Assembly (NCBI GenBank): GCA_963575745.1
Contig: CAUYUJ010004347.1
Coordinates: forward strand, 315,347-379,346
Direction of reading: 5' to 3'
Source: Prorocentrum cordatum
Lineage: Eukaryota > Sar > Dinophyceae > Prorocentrales > Prorocentraceae
Length of the DNA stretch: 64,000 bases
Shown here: positions 54,101 to 62,937 of the stretch, piece after piece
Numbering within the stretch: position 1 is the first letter of the stretch
Layout of the letters: the number at the start of each line of letters is the position of its first letter
Notes under the pieces: model-generated
What the model saw: the letters and a program-made list of their open reading frames with translations, nothing else
The model's database searches: none
What the model was told of the DNA's origin: nothing
Made by a program: the position numbers and the translations under genes

Positions 54101-54134
54101 GTAGCCATTTTGGCTCAAGCCATTTTGGCTCAAG
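54098..54134 (+). other. Tandem spliced-leader relics (LINE-C)
   Basis: A full 22-nt SL (54098-54119) is followed without gap by a 15-nt SL lacking its first seven bases (54120-54134, CCATTTTGGCTCAAG). The SL exon itself contains TAG before CCATTTT. An SL-bearing genomic copy can therefore be trans-spliced again at that AG, leaving exactly this pattern. It records at least two cycles of trans-splicing and retroposition. Confidence 0.97.
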
Positions 54135-54326
54135 GCCATATCGGGAACTCAACCCCCCGTCTCAAGTGGCCTGCGCCCGCTGCGCGCGAGAGAGACCCTG
54201 GAGAGGCCCCAGGACAAGGGTCTCCGCATTTCCACGTACTCACACCACATCGGGAACGTAAAGCCAGGATTCAGCCCTGGACGTTTTCACTCGGCACAGC
54301 ATTTTGCCTGCCAACAGGCTGCCGCG

Positions 54327-55322
54327 ATGGCCACCACTCTCTCCATGGACCAGAAGATGGATCAGCTGCTGGCATCAATGTCCACCGTCGTAGCCACCGT
54401 CAATGCCCACGACGCAAAGTTTGCCAGCCTCGCCAAAGACATGGAGAGCATGAAGACCGACATGCGCAATGAGATGGACATCAAGTTCGAGCACATGCAG
54501 AACCAGATCATCGCCCTGCAGCAGCGCCACGGCAACATCACGGGCGGCGAAGCCTCTGACGAGATGGTCGACACATGCCTGACGGTTTCACTACTTAGCG
54601 CTCAGACCGACCAGAAGATCAGCGTCATCAATGCCGCACTCGAGGAGCTGAAGACCTCTGTCGCTACGATTTCACGGCCACCTTCGACGGCATCTGGCAT
54701 CGCCAGCACATGGGGGACCGTGGCCACGCCCCGTGGAGCTAGCGCCGCGCCTGCTGACAGGCGGAAGCTCTGGGTGCGAGGGTTCCCTGTCAAGCTGATG
54801 GCTTCTGCATTCGACAAGCACTTCGAGTTCCTGAAGACACTACTCTCGCCCACATACCGCGACAAGTGCAGCGCGATCACCAAGAGCTGCAAGTACGCTT
54901 ACGTCATTATCTTCGAAGACGCCGACGACGCCAAAAATGCCATGTTGCAGCTGCGTGCCATGACGCTAGAATGGGGAGATGGCAGTGGCTTTCGGCATCG
55001 GCTTCGGGTCGGCACCGACGAACCCATCGACATCCGCAAGAAAGGTTGGGTGCTGGGCCAGGTCTGGCAACACATCAAACAGGTCATGACTGACGCTGGC
55101 ACATGGCGTCCTGACTCGCAGCTCCGATGCAACAAGTACATGGGCCTCTGCTTCTTGGTCAACGGCGACCTCGTGGACGAGCTCGTCGTGTTGCAGAATG
55201 TCCTCGAGACCGACAACCCGAACGTTGAGCCCAACCGCGGCAACTTGAAGCGCTACGGCTTCACCGACGAGCAAGTAGACAAGCTGCCCGAGCTGGTCAT
55301 TGCTGCGCTTCGCCGCGAATAG
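54327..55322 (+). CDS. LINE-C ORF1 protein (coiled coil, RRM-like, C-terminal domain)
   Basis: 331 residues from ATG 54327 (GCGATGGCC) to TAG 55320-55322. Residues about 1-75 form a coiled coil (KMDQLLASMSTVVATVNAH, KDMESMKTDMRNEMDIKFEH), with a second short helical part at 90-112. After a Ser/Thr/Ala linker, RRKLWVRGFPVKL to about residue 225 fits an RRM-like fold with KYAYVIIFEDADDAKNAML as the second signature. The rest is a basic C-terminal domain (RCNKYMGLCFLVNGDLV). The three-part order equals L1 ORF1p, a nucleic-acid chaperone. The protein is fully open and looks intact. Confidence 0.85.
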   Translation: MATTLSMDQKMDQLLASMSTVVATVNAHDAKFASLAKDMESMKTDMRNEMDIKFEHMQNQIIALQQRHGNITGGEASDEMVDTCLTVSLLSAQTDQKISVINAALEELKTSVATISRPPSTASGIASTWGTVATPRGASAAPADRRKLWVRGFPVKLMASAFDKHFEFLKTLLSPTYRDKCSAITKSCKYAYVIIFEDADDAKNAMLQLRAMTLEWGDGSGFRHRLRVGTDEPIDIRKKGWVLGQVWQHIKQVMTDAGTWRPDSQLRCNKYMGLCFLVNGDLVDELVVLQNVLETDNPNVEPNRGNLKRYGFTDEQVDKLPELVIAALRRE

Positions 55323-58300
55323 GGGCGGAGTGAGCCAGTACCTGGGAGCGATAGTGACGATGAATTCGATCCTGAACGTTTGCGAGCCCTGCTGCGAGAA
55401 CGGGGGGAGGCCACCTCGACACCGCCTGACTCTCTTCCTCCTGAGAATGCTCCAGCTATTCATGATCCCTACCTTCCTGATCCACACTCTCCTGGGGGAG
55501 GTGAAGCTGCTCTTGCTGAGCAGCGGCATCCATTTGTCATTTCTCGTGCTGTGGGTCTTGCTTCTTGGAATACTCGTGCATTTTTTGGCAGTGTTTACGG
55601 CGACCCACAGAGACAGCATCGGAAACAGCAGATTTTCAGAAGTCTTGCACAACGCTTTCAAGTAGTATTTTTGCAGGAAACCCACGGGACCGAAGAAGAT
55701 CTTTCCTCGCTGGATCGTGACGTGCCAGCACACACGCACCTTGGCTCTTTTTGCTCTTCTGCGGCTGCGGGAGGCGTTACCATGTCTATTGATCCTTCCC
55801 TGCTCCAGCTCTTTCAGGACATCCACGTAGTTAACATTATCGATGGACGATGCATAGCAGTTACATTGACAGGCGAGAAAGGCACGCTGCAATTGATTAA
55901 CTTTCACCTCGACCCTACCCTCTCCGACGTTGAGAAGGATCGTGTGATCCGCGCGGTTGCTGCTCACGCTCTGCCTGCTGATCAGGCCACAGTCATCTTG
56001 GGAGGCGATTTTAACTTCTTGGAGGAGGGGGAGATGAGGACGTTCACAGACGGAAGGGAACCCACCCCTGAGAGGACCGCTATTCTGCACATGTTTTCTC
56101 GGGCTTTCGGACACTTTGCTGAAGTTGCCCAACAGGAGCCCACTCATCGGACTGGGAGGAGGGAGGACGGTGCACTCAGCCTTGGTCGCCTGGATAGGTT
56201 CTACATCTCTTCTGCCACCACCGACATTCTTGATGCGACACCAAGAAGCGGTGTCATAGGTCTTGCTCATGATGTCGCCCAGCCGAGCGACCATATTCCT
56301 GTTTGGCTTCAGTTTTCGCCTGGCGGCAGAACTACCCCGACGATCCCCTCCTGGATTGCCAAACATCCTGATTTTGGTTCTGAGGTTGAGGCTGCCATAA
56401 GTTCGGTTGAAATGCCCAGGGGCCCGTTCGAGTACCTCCTGTCCGTCAAAGACGCGATGTATGTTGCCAAGGATGCTCTGATGACTCGCATGTTCTTCCG
56501 AGGCCCCAACAATGATGCGCAGAAGTTGTCGGTTTACCTTAAGTGTCTACGGGCTGTTCGGGATGGCAAGTCTTGGGACGTTCGGAGGTGTATCCAGGCT
56601 ATTCCTCATCTTAGTCTACATGTTCATGCTGATGAATGTTGTTTTAGAGATTCTGTGTCTTTTTATCGGGAAATGGCCGAGCTCCAGCATTCTCTGCTTC
56701 AGCGAGAAATTCGCGAACACGTCGAAGGCGGCGGAGCCCCCGACGACGATCGAGGCCTCAGGTTGCACCAGCTTCTGCGACAGTGGTCTCCCAAAAGGCG
56801 CCGAATTGTTCTGGTTTCGGTCCCCGACCCCACCGGGAACCATTCGCCTGATCTCGAAGTCAGTGCTCAGAACCTTGCGTCCCACTGGGGGCGGGCCCAT
56901 GCCGCGAAGCCTCAGGACAGGGGATACCACTTCCAGAAGACACTGTTGAGCAGTGAGATTCAGCAGGTTGCCCCAGGTATCGAGTGGACGCTCGACCTGC
57001 ATAGCTTCATAGGTAAGCTCGTCAGCCGCAAGGGCAGCGCGACTGGCCCTGACGGAATTCCCTACAGTGCATGGCGGTTCGCTGGAGACGCTGCTCACAA
57101 TGCCTTGTATCAAGTTTATCTCGCTATATTGGGCAATCCTACATATGGCCCCCCGCATAAAGGCTTCAACGAGTCTCTCACGGTATACCTCCCTAAGGCC
57201 ATCTGCCCGCACGAAGCTGGAACCTCTGAGATCTCTCGGGAAGCGTCTGTGGTTCGCCCTATTGCTCTCAGCAACACTGATAACAAAATAGTATCATTGG
57301 CCATATGCGAACCATTTAGCCAGCAATGCCAGTACAGCGTCTTAGGCTCCCAGACGGGTTTCGTGCGCAAGAGGTCTATGCTCGACAACTTGCTCTGCCT
57401 TGAGGCAGACATTCTTGAATGCGCCTGCTATCGCGGCATGCCGCACGCGGGGCTGCTCCTCTTGGATTTCCGCGCCGCGTTCCCGTCGCTGCGCCACGAC
57501 TGGATCATAGATGTGCTAATCATGATGAACATACCCATGTATATCGTGAATGCCATTCGGTTCCTATACACCGGTATTTACACACACACATATGCCTAGC
57601 AGGAAAGAAGTTTCCAGGCTACTCGATCACCCGAGGCATTAAACAAGGATGTCCGCTGTCGGGTGCTTTATTTGCGTTATGCATCGACCCGCTGCTGCGC
57701 CGATTATCTAACTTGCTAGCTCCTGTTTGTGCTACCCCTCGTGCCTTTGCAGATGACATCCAGATCTCGGCATCCAACCTGTTGCTCGCTGTTCCGATTG
57801 TGCTGAAGAATGTTATTAGGTCCAGCCGTTGTACTGGCCTGCTCTTGAACCTTGCCAAGTGTATGATCGTGCACGTGCAAGAGATGCCAGACGACCAGCA
57901 TTTCGCCCTGTTCGAGTCCGTTCGCACAAACGTTCGCTCGCTTATGCACGGCACTAGTGGCAAAGTCTTGGGTGTCTTTCTGGGCCCTGGAGGTTACAAG
58001 AAATCCTGGTCCGCTCCGCTTCAGAAATATATTAATCGTGTCCGTCATGTTCGGTCGCTTCGTCTTGGGCTTACTCAAAGTATCTATGCATATAACTCCT
58101 TGGCCTTCTCGGTTCTCACCTTCGTGATGCAGCTATGTTACATATCGCAGGACGCTCTTCGCATGGAAACCAAAGGTTTGCAGACTCTCACCGCATGCCC
58201 CTTCTACAGCATTCCTACTGATCTTCTCCGCAATCTCTCGTCTGCGTTGCACTGGCCCATTGCCCCGCGCAGCCTAGCGCTGGAGAATCAGGCTGCCATG

Positions 58301-59092
58301 TATCGGGTCGCTGTTCGGTCTAAGGTTTTTGATAGCATTCGGAAGCGCTTTCATGAGCTTGAGGAAGAGGACTTGGATGTTCTGATGGTCAAGCGATACC
58401 CGACATGGCGTGCCGAGTCCATTGTTTTCCACCTGATTCACAATTACGAGCGACTAGCAGCCCTGCCGTGGAACCACTTCGATGAGGACACTCACGAGTT
58501 GCAGAGACAGATTTTGAAGAAGTTGATTTCTGAGGCCCCTTGTAGCTCCGCGAGTTTTCTCCTGGGCAATCGAATTCGGTTCGCTTTTCCTTTTGCTGGT
58601 GCCTCTAGTATCGACCTTGCGGTGCTCAGGCTCCAAATTGCCTGCGCGCGCGTCGGCCCCTTTGTGGCTGCGGCCATTCTCAAAACCATCTGCAACGCGT
58701 GGGCGACCTCTGCCAGGTATAGGCAAGGCCGTCTTACCTGCCGTTTCGGTTGCCGGGCCACAGGCGGCGACCACGTCCAGCATTACTTCGATTGCCCTCA
58801 TGTCCTGAGCTTGCTCCATTCTGTTTTGCCCTTCCTGCCAGTCGAATATTTGAATCAGAGCCTCGATGCGCGTATGCTGTGCACTATGCCATGCCAGTCT
58901 AGTCAGCAGCTGTTCTCTTTGTTTCTTGTCCACGACCTGCTCTTTTCTACCTTTAACTCCTTGAGGAGATCGCACAGGCACGGGCCCGAATGCCTGCTGC
59001 CTCTCCTGCGCGCGCGTGCCCGCCACATCGCCAAGAAGGGGCGCGGCGTGCGGAGCCTGCTCATCAGGAGGCCCGCGGCAGAGGGCAGCTGA
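55323..59092 (+). pseudogene. LINE-C ORF2: endonuclease and reverse transcriptase, one frameshift
   Basis: It continues in the same frame as ORF1 right after its TAG, with no ATG until 55782. Endonuclease: LASWNTRAFFG, VVFLQETHGTEED, AAAGGVTMSI, ILGGDFNFLEEGE, LGRLDRFYIS and PSDHIPVWLQF, a full canonical set. RT: ATGPDGIPYSAW, RPIALSNTDNK, TGFVRKRSMLDN and LLLDFRAAFPSLRHDW (motif A). The frame then breaks inside a CA dinucleotide run (57581-57590) and continues with SITRGIKQGCPLSGA (motif B) and PRAFADDIQIS (motif C, box FADD). The C-terminus has CRFGCRATGGDHVQHYFDCP, a zinc-knuckle-like region. No RNase H. Only a slippage in the CA run prevents a full product. Confidence 0.9.
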
Positions 59093-59127
59093 ACTCCCCC
59101 CCTCTCTGGCGCGCTCAGGGGAGTGCG

Positions 59128-59175
<48 letters not shown>

Positions 59176-59550
59176 TTCATCATCGTCCTCGTCATCACCA
59201 TCTTCATCATCCTCATCGTGATCATCATAATCATCATCATAAGCAGCATCATCATTACCATCAGCATCATCATCACCTCCACCACAACCGTGATAATCAT
59301 CATCAGCATCATCATCATCATGAGCAGCAGCATCAGCTTCAGCATCGTCATCATCATCAACATCAGCAGCATCAGCTCCAGCTTCAGCATCATCATCATC
59401 TTTATCGTCATCATCATCACCTCCATCAACATCATCATCATCATCAGCATCATCATCATTAGCACCACCATCATCACTATCACCATCACCATTGCCATCA
59501 CCGTCATCTTCATCATTATCATCATCATCATCATCATCATCATCAGCATC
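59128..59550. repeat. (ATC)n array at LINE-C 3' end, about 420 bp
   Basis: ATC triplets with AGC and ACC interruptions begin at the last base of the element and run to the CAGCATCCCC at 59550. Spurious poly-Ile, His or Met frames cover it. Confidence 0.97.
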
Positions 59551-60184
59551 CCCTTGGTGCTAGTTCTGCTTCCGCGTCTGCCCTGCCACCCGACGCTGCT
59601 CCCGCCTCTGGACGGCTCCTTGTGCAGCCTCCTGCTGGTCCTGGCCCATCCTTTTGCCTGCCCCTCTACAGGCGGAGTATTCATTTGCTCCGACGGTAGG
59701 ACCCCACATGAAAACCTGTTTAGCTTACCCTTTGCCCGTTCCTCCTCCCCCTGGCGGACATCTTCTCCTCTCGCCCTCTGCACTGCCCTCTCTTCCTCCT
59801 CCTATTTCTCTTCCTCCTTCTCCTCCTCCTCCTCCTCCTCCTCCTCCTCCTCCTCTCGCGCCACCTCCTCGTCGTCGCCCTCCCCCATGCCCCTTCCCTC
59901 CTCATCCTCCTGCCTCTTCTCCATGTGCACCTCCCGTTCCCCCTGGTCGTGGCAAGCAACTCGGTTTTCCTCGGCGCCGTCGCCGCGTCGGCCAGCACGC
60001 GCGCGTTTGCCGACGGCTAGATCGCGAAACCGTCGGGACAACCCTTCGGGCCAGGCCGTTGGGACAACCTCGCAGGCCGCAGGGGCGCGGGATCCAGCCG
60101 TTGGGACAACCCCGCGGGCCTCCAGGTGCGCGCCGCGGCGCTCAGGCGGGTGGCAGCACGAAGCCCAGCTCTGCCGCGACGAGT
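59551..60184. other. No supported gene; (CTC)n at 59813-59860
   Basis: Pyrimidine-rich sequence with a CTC array, then a short repeat of GTTGGGACAACC words (60030-60115). No motif. Confidence 0.45.
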
Positions 60185-60610
60185 GGACAGGGCGTCGGGG
60201 CGCTGACGTCCTGATGTTTTGGACACCTGGGGCAACGGGACCAGACGGGCAGACGGCGGTTTTTCCCCTACCGGCCACGCGGCCGGGGTAGAGCTAAATT
60301 GGCACAGCTTTTCTCACGTTTTCCCGGGGTTCCGGGGTTTGGAGAGGGCGTCGGATGCTTACGTCCTGGGGTTTGGGCCACGTTGGGGCAACGGGGCCAA
60401 ACGGCCAGCCGGCAGCTTTCCCTCTACCGGCCACGCGGGCGGTAGTAGAGCCAGACTCGCGGACGGCACAGCTATTCTGATGTTTTCCGAAAGAAGTTCC
60501 CGGGTTTGGACAGGGCGTCGGGTGCGCTTACGTCCCAGGGTTTTGGGCCCCTTGGGCAACGGGACCCGACGCGCAGACGGCAGCTTTCCCTTGCCGGCCT
60601 TGCGGCTGGG
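60185..60610. repeat. Tandem repeat of 156-167 bp, about 2.6 copies
   Basis: The anchor GGA(C/G)AGGGCGTCGG recurs at 60185, 60341 and 60508. Each unit includes TTACGTCC, GGGGCAACGGG and CTACCGGCCACGCGG-type words. Confidence 0.85.
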
Positions 60611-61110
60611 GCGAGGAGCGGCGGCCGCGGCTCCTTGCCGCTGTTGCTCTTGTCCTTGCTGGGGCCCTTGCCGCTGTTGCTCTTGTCCTTGCTGAGCCCC
60701 TTGCCTGCGTCGGCGCCTTCGGCGCCCTTGTCCTCCTCCGTGCCTGCGCCGCCCTTCCCCGTCTTTTTCGCGAGCCCCTTGCCGACCCCCTTGCCGCCCC
60801 CGTGCAAACCCAAGCGGAGCTCGTCTTCGAAACGTTCCGAGAGTGCAAGCTCGTCCTCGAGGCGGCGTTTCCTGTTGTTCAGCTCCTCCTGGGTGGGGCC
60901 GACGTGGGCACGGGCACACCCGCTGCCGCTGCCGGCGTCGCCCACCGCGCCGCCCTTGCCCTCGTTCTTGCCGGCGCCGGTGGCGCCCTGGCCGCTGCTC
61001 GTCGGCCCTGCCAGTAGTCCCCCCTCGTAGCGGCGACGCGCGGCAGCCACCTTGGTGGACACCGCTCGTTGCAGCCGTTTCCGCTCGTTCTTGTTGGGCT
61101 GCTGCGACAT
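60472..61110 (-). CDS. Hypothetical basic, Gly/Lys-rich protein with short coiled coil
   Basis: The frame starts at an ATG in good context (GCTGCCATGTCG on the minus strand) and reads a basic N-terminus (NKNERKRLQRAVSTKVAAARRRYEGG). An Ala/Gly-rich part and a charged helix (PTQEELNNRKRRLEDELALSERFEDELR, residues about 75-102) follow, then Gly/Lys/Ser repeats (SKDKSNSGKGP twice). The last third runs into the 160-bp tandem repeat and is not reliable; a real gene might splice before it. No family recognised. Codon composition and the coherent charged helix make it more gene-like than its surroundings, but it could be chance. Confidence 0.35.
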   Translation of the reverse strand: MSQQPNKNERKRLQRAVSTKVAAARRRYEGGLLAGPTSSGQGATGAGKNEGKGGAVGDAGSGSGCARAHVGPTQEELNNRKRRLEDELALSERFEDELRLGLHGGGKGVGKGLAKKTGKGGAGTEEDKGAEGADAGKGLSKDKSNSGKGPSKDKSNSGKEPRPPLLAPAARPARESCRLRVGSRCPRGPKPWDVSAPDALSKPGNFFRKTSE

Positions 61111-61220
61111 GGCAGCGACCCCGGAAACCCGAACTCAGAGAATACCAGGCGGAGCCTGGCTTGGGCCTGGCGCAGCCGCAGTGAAGCCTCCACGAAGGCC
61201 CCCAGATACGCGAAGACAAT

Positions 61221-61268
61221 GTCCTCCTCCTCCTCCTCCTCCTCCTCCTCCTCCTCCTCCTCCTCCTC
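61221..61268. repeat. (CTC)n array
   Basis: Sixteen or so perfect CTC triplets. Confidence 0.97.
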
Positions 61269-61359
61269 CCGGGCCTCTTTCCGGGCCCCGGGGCCGTGCC
61301 TCCGTGCCTTTTTTCGGGCCCCGGGGGTGACAGAAACCGACTGAAACCAGAACGTTTAA

Positions 61360-61515
61360 AGGCTGGAGTTTCTTATGCTACTGAAGCTTAGCGCTGAGTA
61401 CCTCAAGTAACTTAGGCGACTTACCGTTGCAAGTTGGTGCGACTTACTAAGTGACTTAGTAAGTTACTTAGGGTTTCATACATAAGTTACGTATGTGCTT
61501 CTTATAAGTACCACT
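61360..61515. repeat. AT-rich patch with AAGTTACTTAG hairpins
   Basis: Low-GC island in GC-rich DNA. TTACTAAG-TGA-CTTAGTAA forms an 8-bp stem (about 61443-61461), CATAC...GTATG another (about 61478-61496), and AAGT(A/T)ACTTAG occurs at least three times. Confidence 0.6.
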
Positions 61516-61593
61516 AACTGTTTTAAAGGAGGAGGGCGAGGAGGAGGGGGAATGCGAGGGCGCGGCCAACTCAGCCGTTGTTCGCGGGCTTCT

Positions 61594-62295
61594 TCAGCGC
61601 AACTGCGCCGCGTTATTATCCTGCTTCTTCTTCTCCTTATTATCCTTCTTCTCCTTCTCCTTCTTCTTCTTCTGTTGCCTCTCCTCCTCGCGCCGCGTCG
61701 CCGCCTCCAGCGCCGCCAGCGCCGCGTCGCGCTCCTGGAGCGCGATCTCCAGCTCGCGCTCGGCCTCGTTCAGCCACTGGTCCAGGTCGCGGACCTGCCG
61801 CAGCAAGCCGCGGTCGATCGCCTAGGCGAGGAGGAGGCGGGGGAGGAATAGGAGGAGGTGGAGGAGGATGGGAAGGAGGAGGAGGAGGAGGAGGGCGAGG
61901 AGGAGGAGGAGAAGGAGAAGGGGGGGACGACGAGGGAAAGGAGGAGCAGGAGGATGAGGAGGAGGACGAGGAGGAGGAGGGGGAGGAGGAGGAGGAGGAA
62001 GGGGGAGGAGGAGGAGGAGGAAGGGGGAAGAGGAGGAGGAGGAGGACGAGGAGGAAGGAGGAGGAGGAGGAGGAGGAGGAGGAGGAGGAGGGGAGTAGGA
62101 GGAGGAGGAGGTGGGAAAAGGATAAGGAGAGGTCGATGGGGGGAGGAGGAAGAGGATGAATAATAATAAGAAGAGAGCGATCGCTATCGCTGGATTGGAG
62201 GGGGGCGCGGGGCCTCCCGCACAGAGCGCCACTTGCGACAGCTCGGCCTGCTGCTCGCGGTGCCACGCGACAAGCGCGACCAGCTGGCCCTCCAT
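61594..62295 (-). CDS. Putative coiled-coil protein, two predicted exons
   Basis: Minus-strand model. Exon a reads from ATG 62295 (MEGQLVALVAWHREQQAELSQ) to the CAA codon at 62233-62235, immediately followed by GT. Exon b begins at 61821 after a pyrimidine tract and AG, reading AIDRGLLRQVRDLDQWLNEA then ERELEIALQERDAALAALEA and a Lys/Glu-rich tail, stopping at 61594. Joining them is phase 0 and gives one continuous amphipathic helix. The 411-bp intron (62232-61822) is filled by a GGA array. The upstream exon and true start are not known. No family recognised; the model rests on motif continuity and GT-AG ends only. Confidence 0.35.
61830..62155. repeat. (GGA)n purine array
   Basis: About 325 bp of GGA/GGGGA/GAA triplets inside the predicted intron. 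Confidence 0.95.
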
Positions 62296-62339
62296 CGCAG
62301 CGGCCCGCGGAGCGCCCTGTCCTGCCCCCCCCCCCCCTC

Positions 62340-62885
62340 GCCTCCTGCAGCGATCGCAATCGCTATCGTGATTCCTCCCCTTTCTCCTCATCCTTCCCTC
62401 GTCGCCGTCCTCCTCCTACGCCTCCTTCTAAAGCGGTCGCCGCCGCTCCGCCCAGGCGATCACCATCGCCCCCGCCATCATTCAAGCGATCACCATCGCT
62501 CCGCTCCATATCGCGCATATCCTCTCATTCCTCCCCCCCCGTAAGCGGTCGCCGCCGATCCGCCCAAGCGATCCCCATCGCTCGCCCCTCACCCTCCTCC
62601 TCTTCCTCCTCTTCCCTCATTCTCCCCCTCCTCCTTCTCCCCCCCCCCCCTCCTCCTCCTCGTCAAGCGGTCGTCGCCGCTCCGCCCGAGCGATCCCCAT
62701 CGCTCGATCCTCATCCTCTCCCTCCTCCCCCCCCCCCCCCCCATCCCCCTCCTCTCCTCCTCCTCCTCATCCCCCTCCTCCTCCCTCCTCTCCCCCCCCC
62801 CCCGCCCCCCCCCCTCCTCTCAGATCCCCCCTCCACTTAAAGCGGTCGCCACCGCTCCGCCCAAGCGATCACCGTCGCTTCCCCC
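62340..62885. repeat. Array of GC-rich hairpin repeats in C/T-rich spacers
   Basis: A unit AGCGGTCGCCGCCGCT, then CCGCCCAAGCG and ATCACCATCGCT occurs near 62431, 62543, 62665 and 62839. Each holds two stem-loops, AGCGG...CCGCT and AGCGAT...ATCGCT. Spacers are CCT/CCC runs. Related AGCGATCGCTATCGCT words occur at 62176-62192 and 62347-62368. Confidence 0.75.
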
Positions 62886-62937
62886 GCTCTCATCAGCCTC
62901 CTGCGCATCAACGGCGCGGCGCGTCCTACTTCTTTTT

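Larger units (their letters stand above)
54098..59127 (+). mobile_element. LINE-C: SL-headed L1-like retrotransposon
   Basis: Double SL, 192-nt leader, ORF1 (54327-55322), ORF2 (55323-59092, one frameshift) and a short 3' end. Flanked on both sides by (ATC)n. Confidence 0.92.

Noticed and set aside
59115-59783. Met/Ile/His-rich frames on both strands
   Set aside because: Translation of the ATC array flanking LINE-C.
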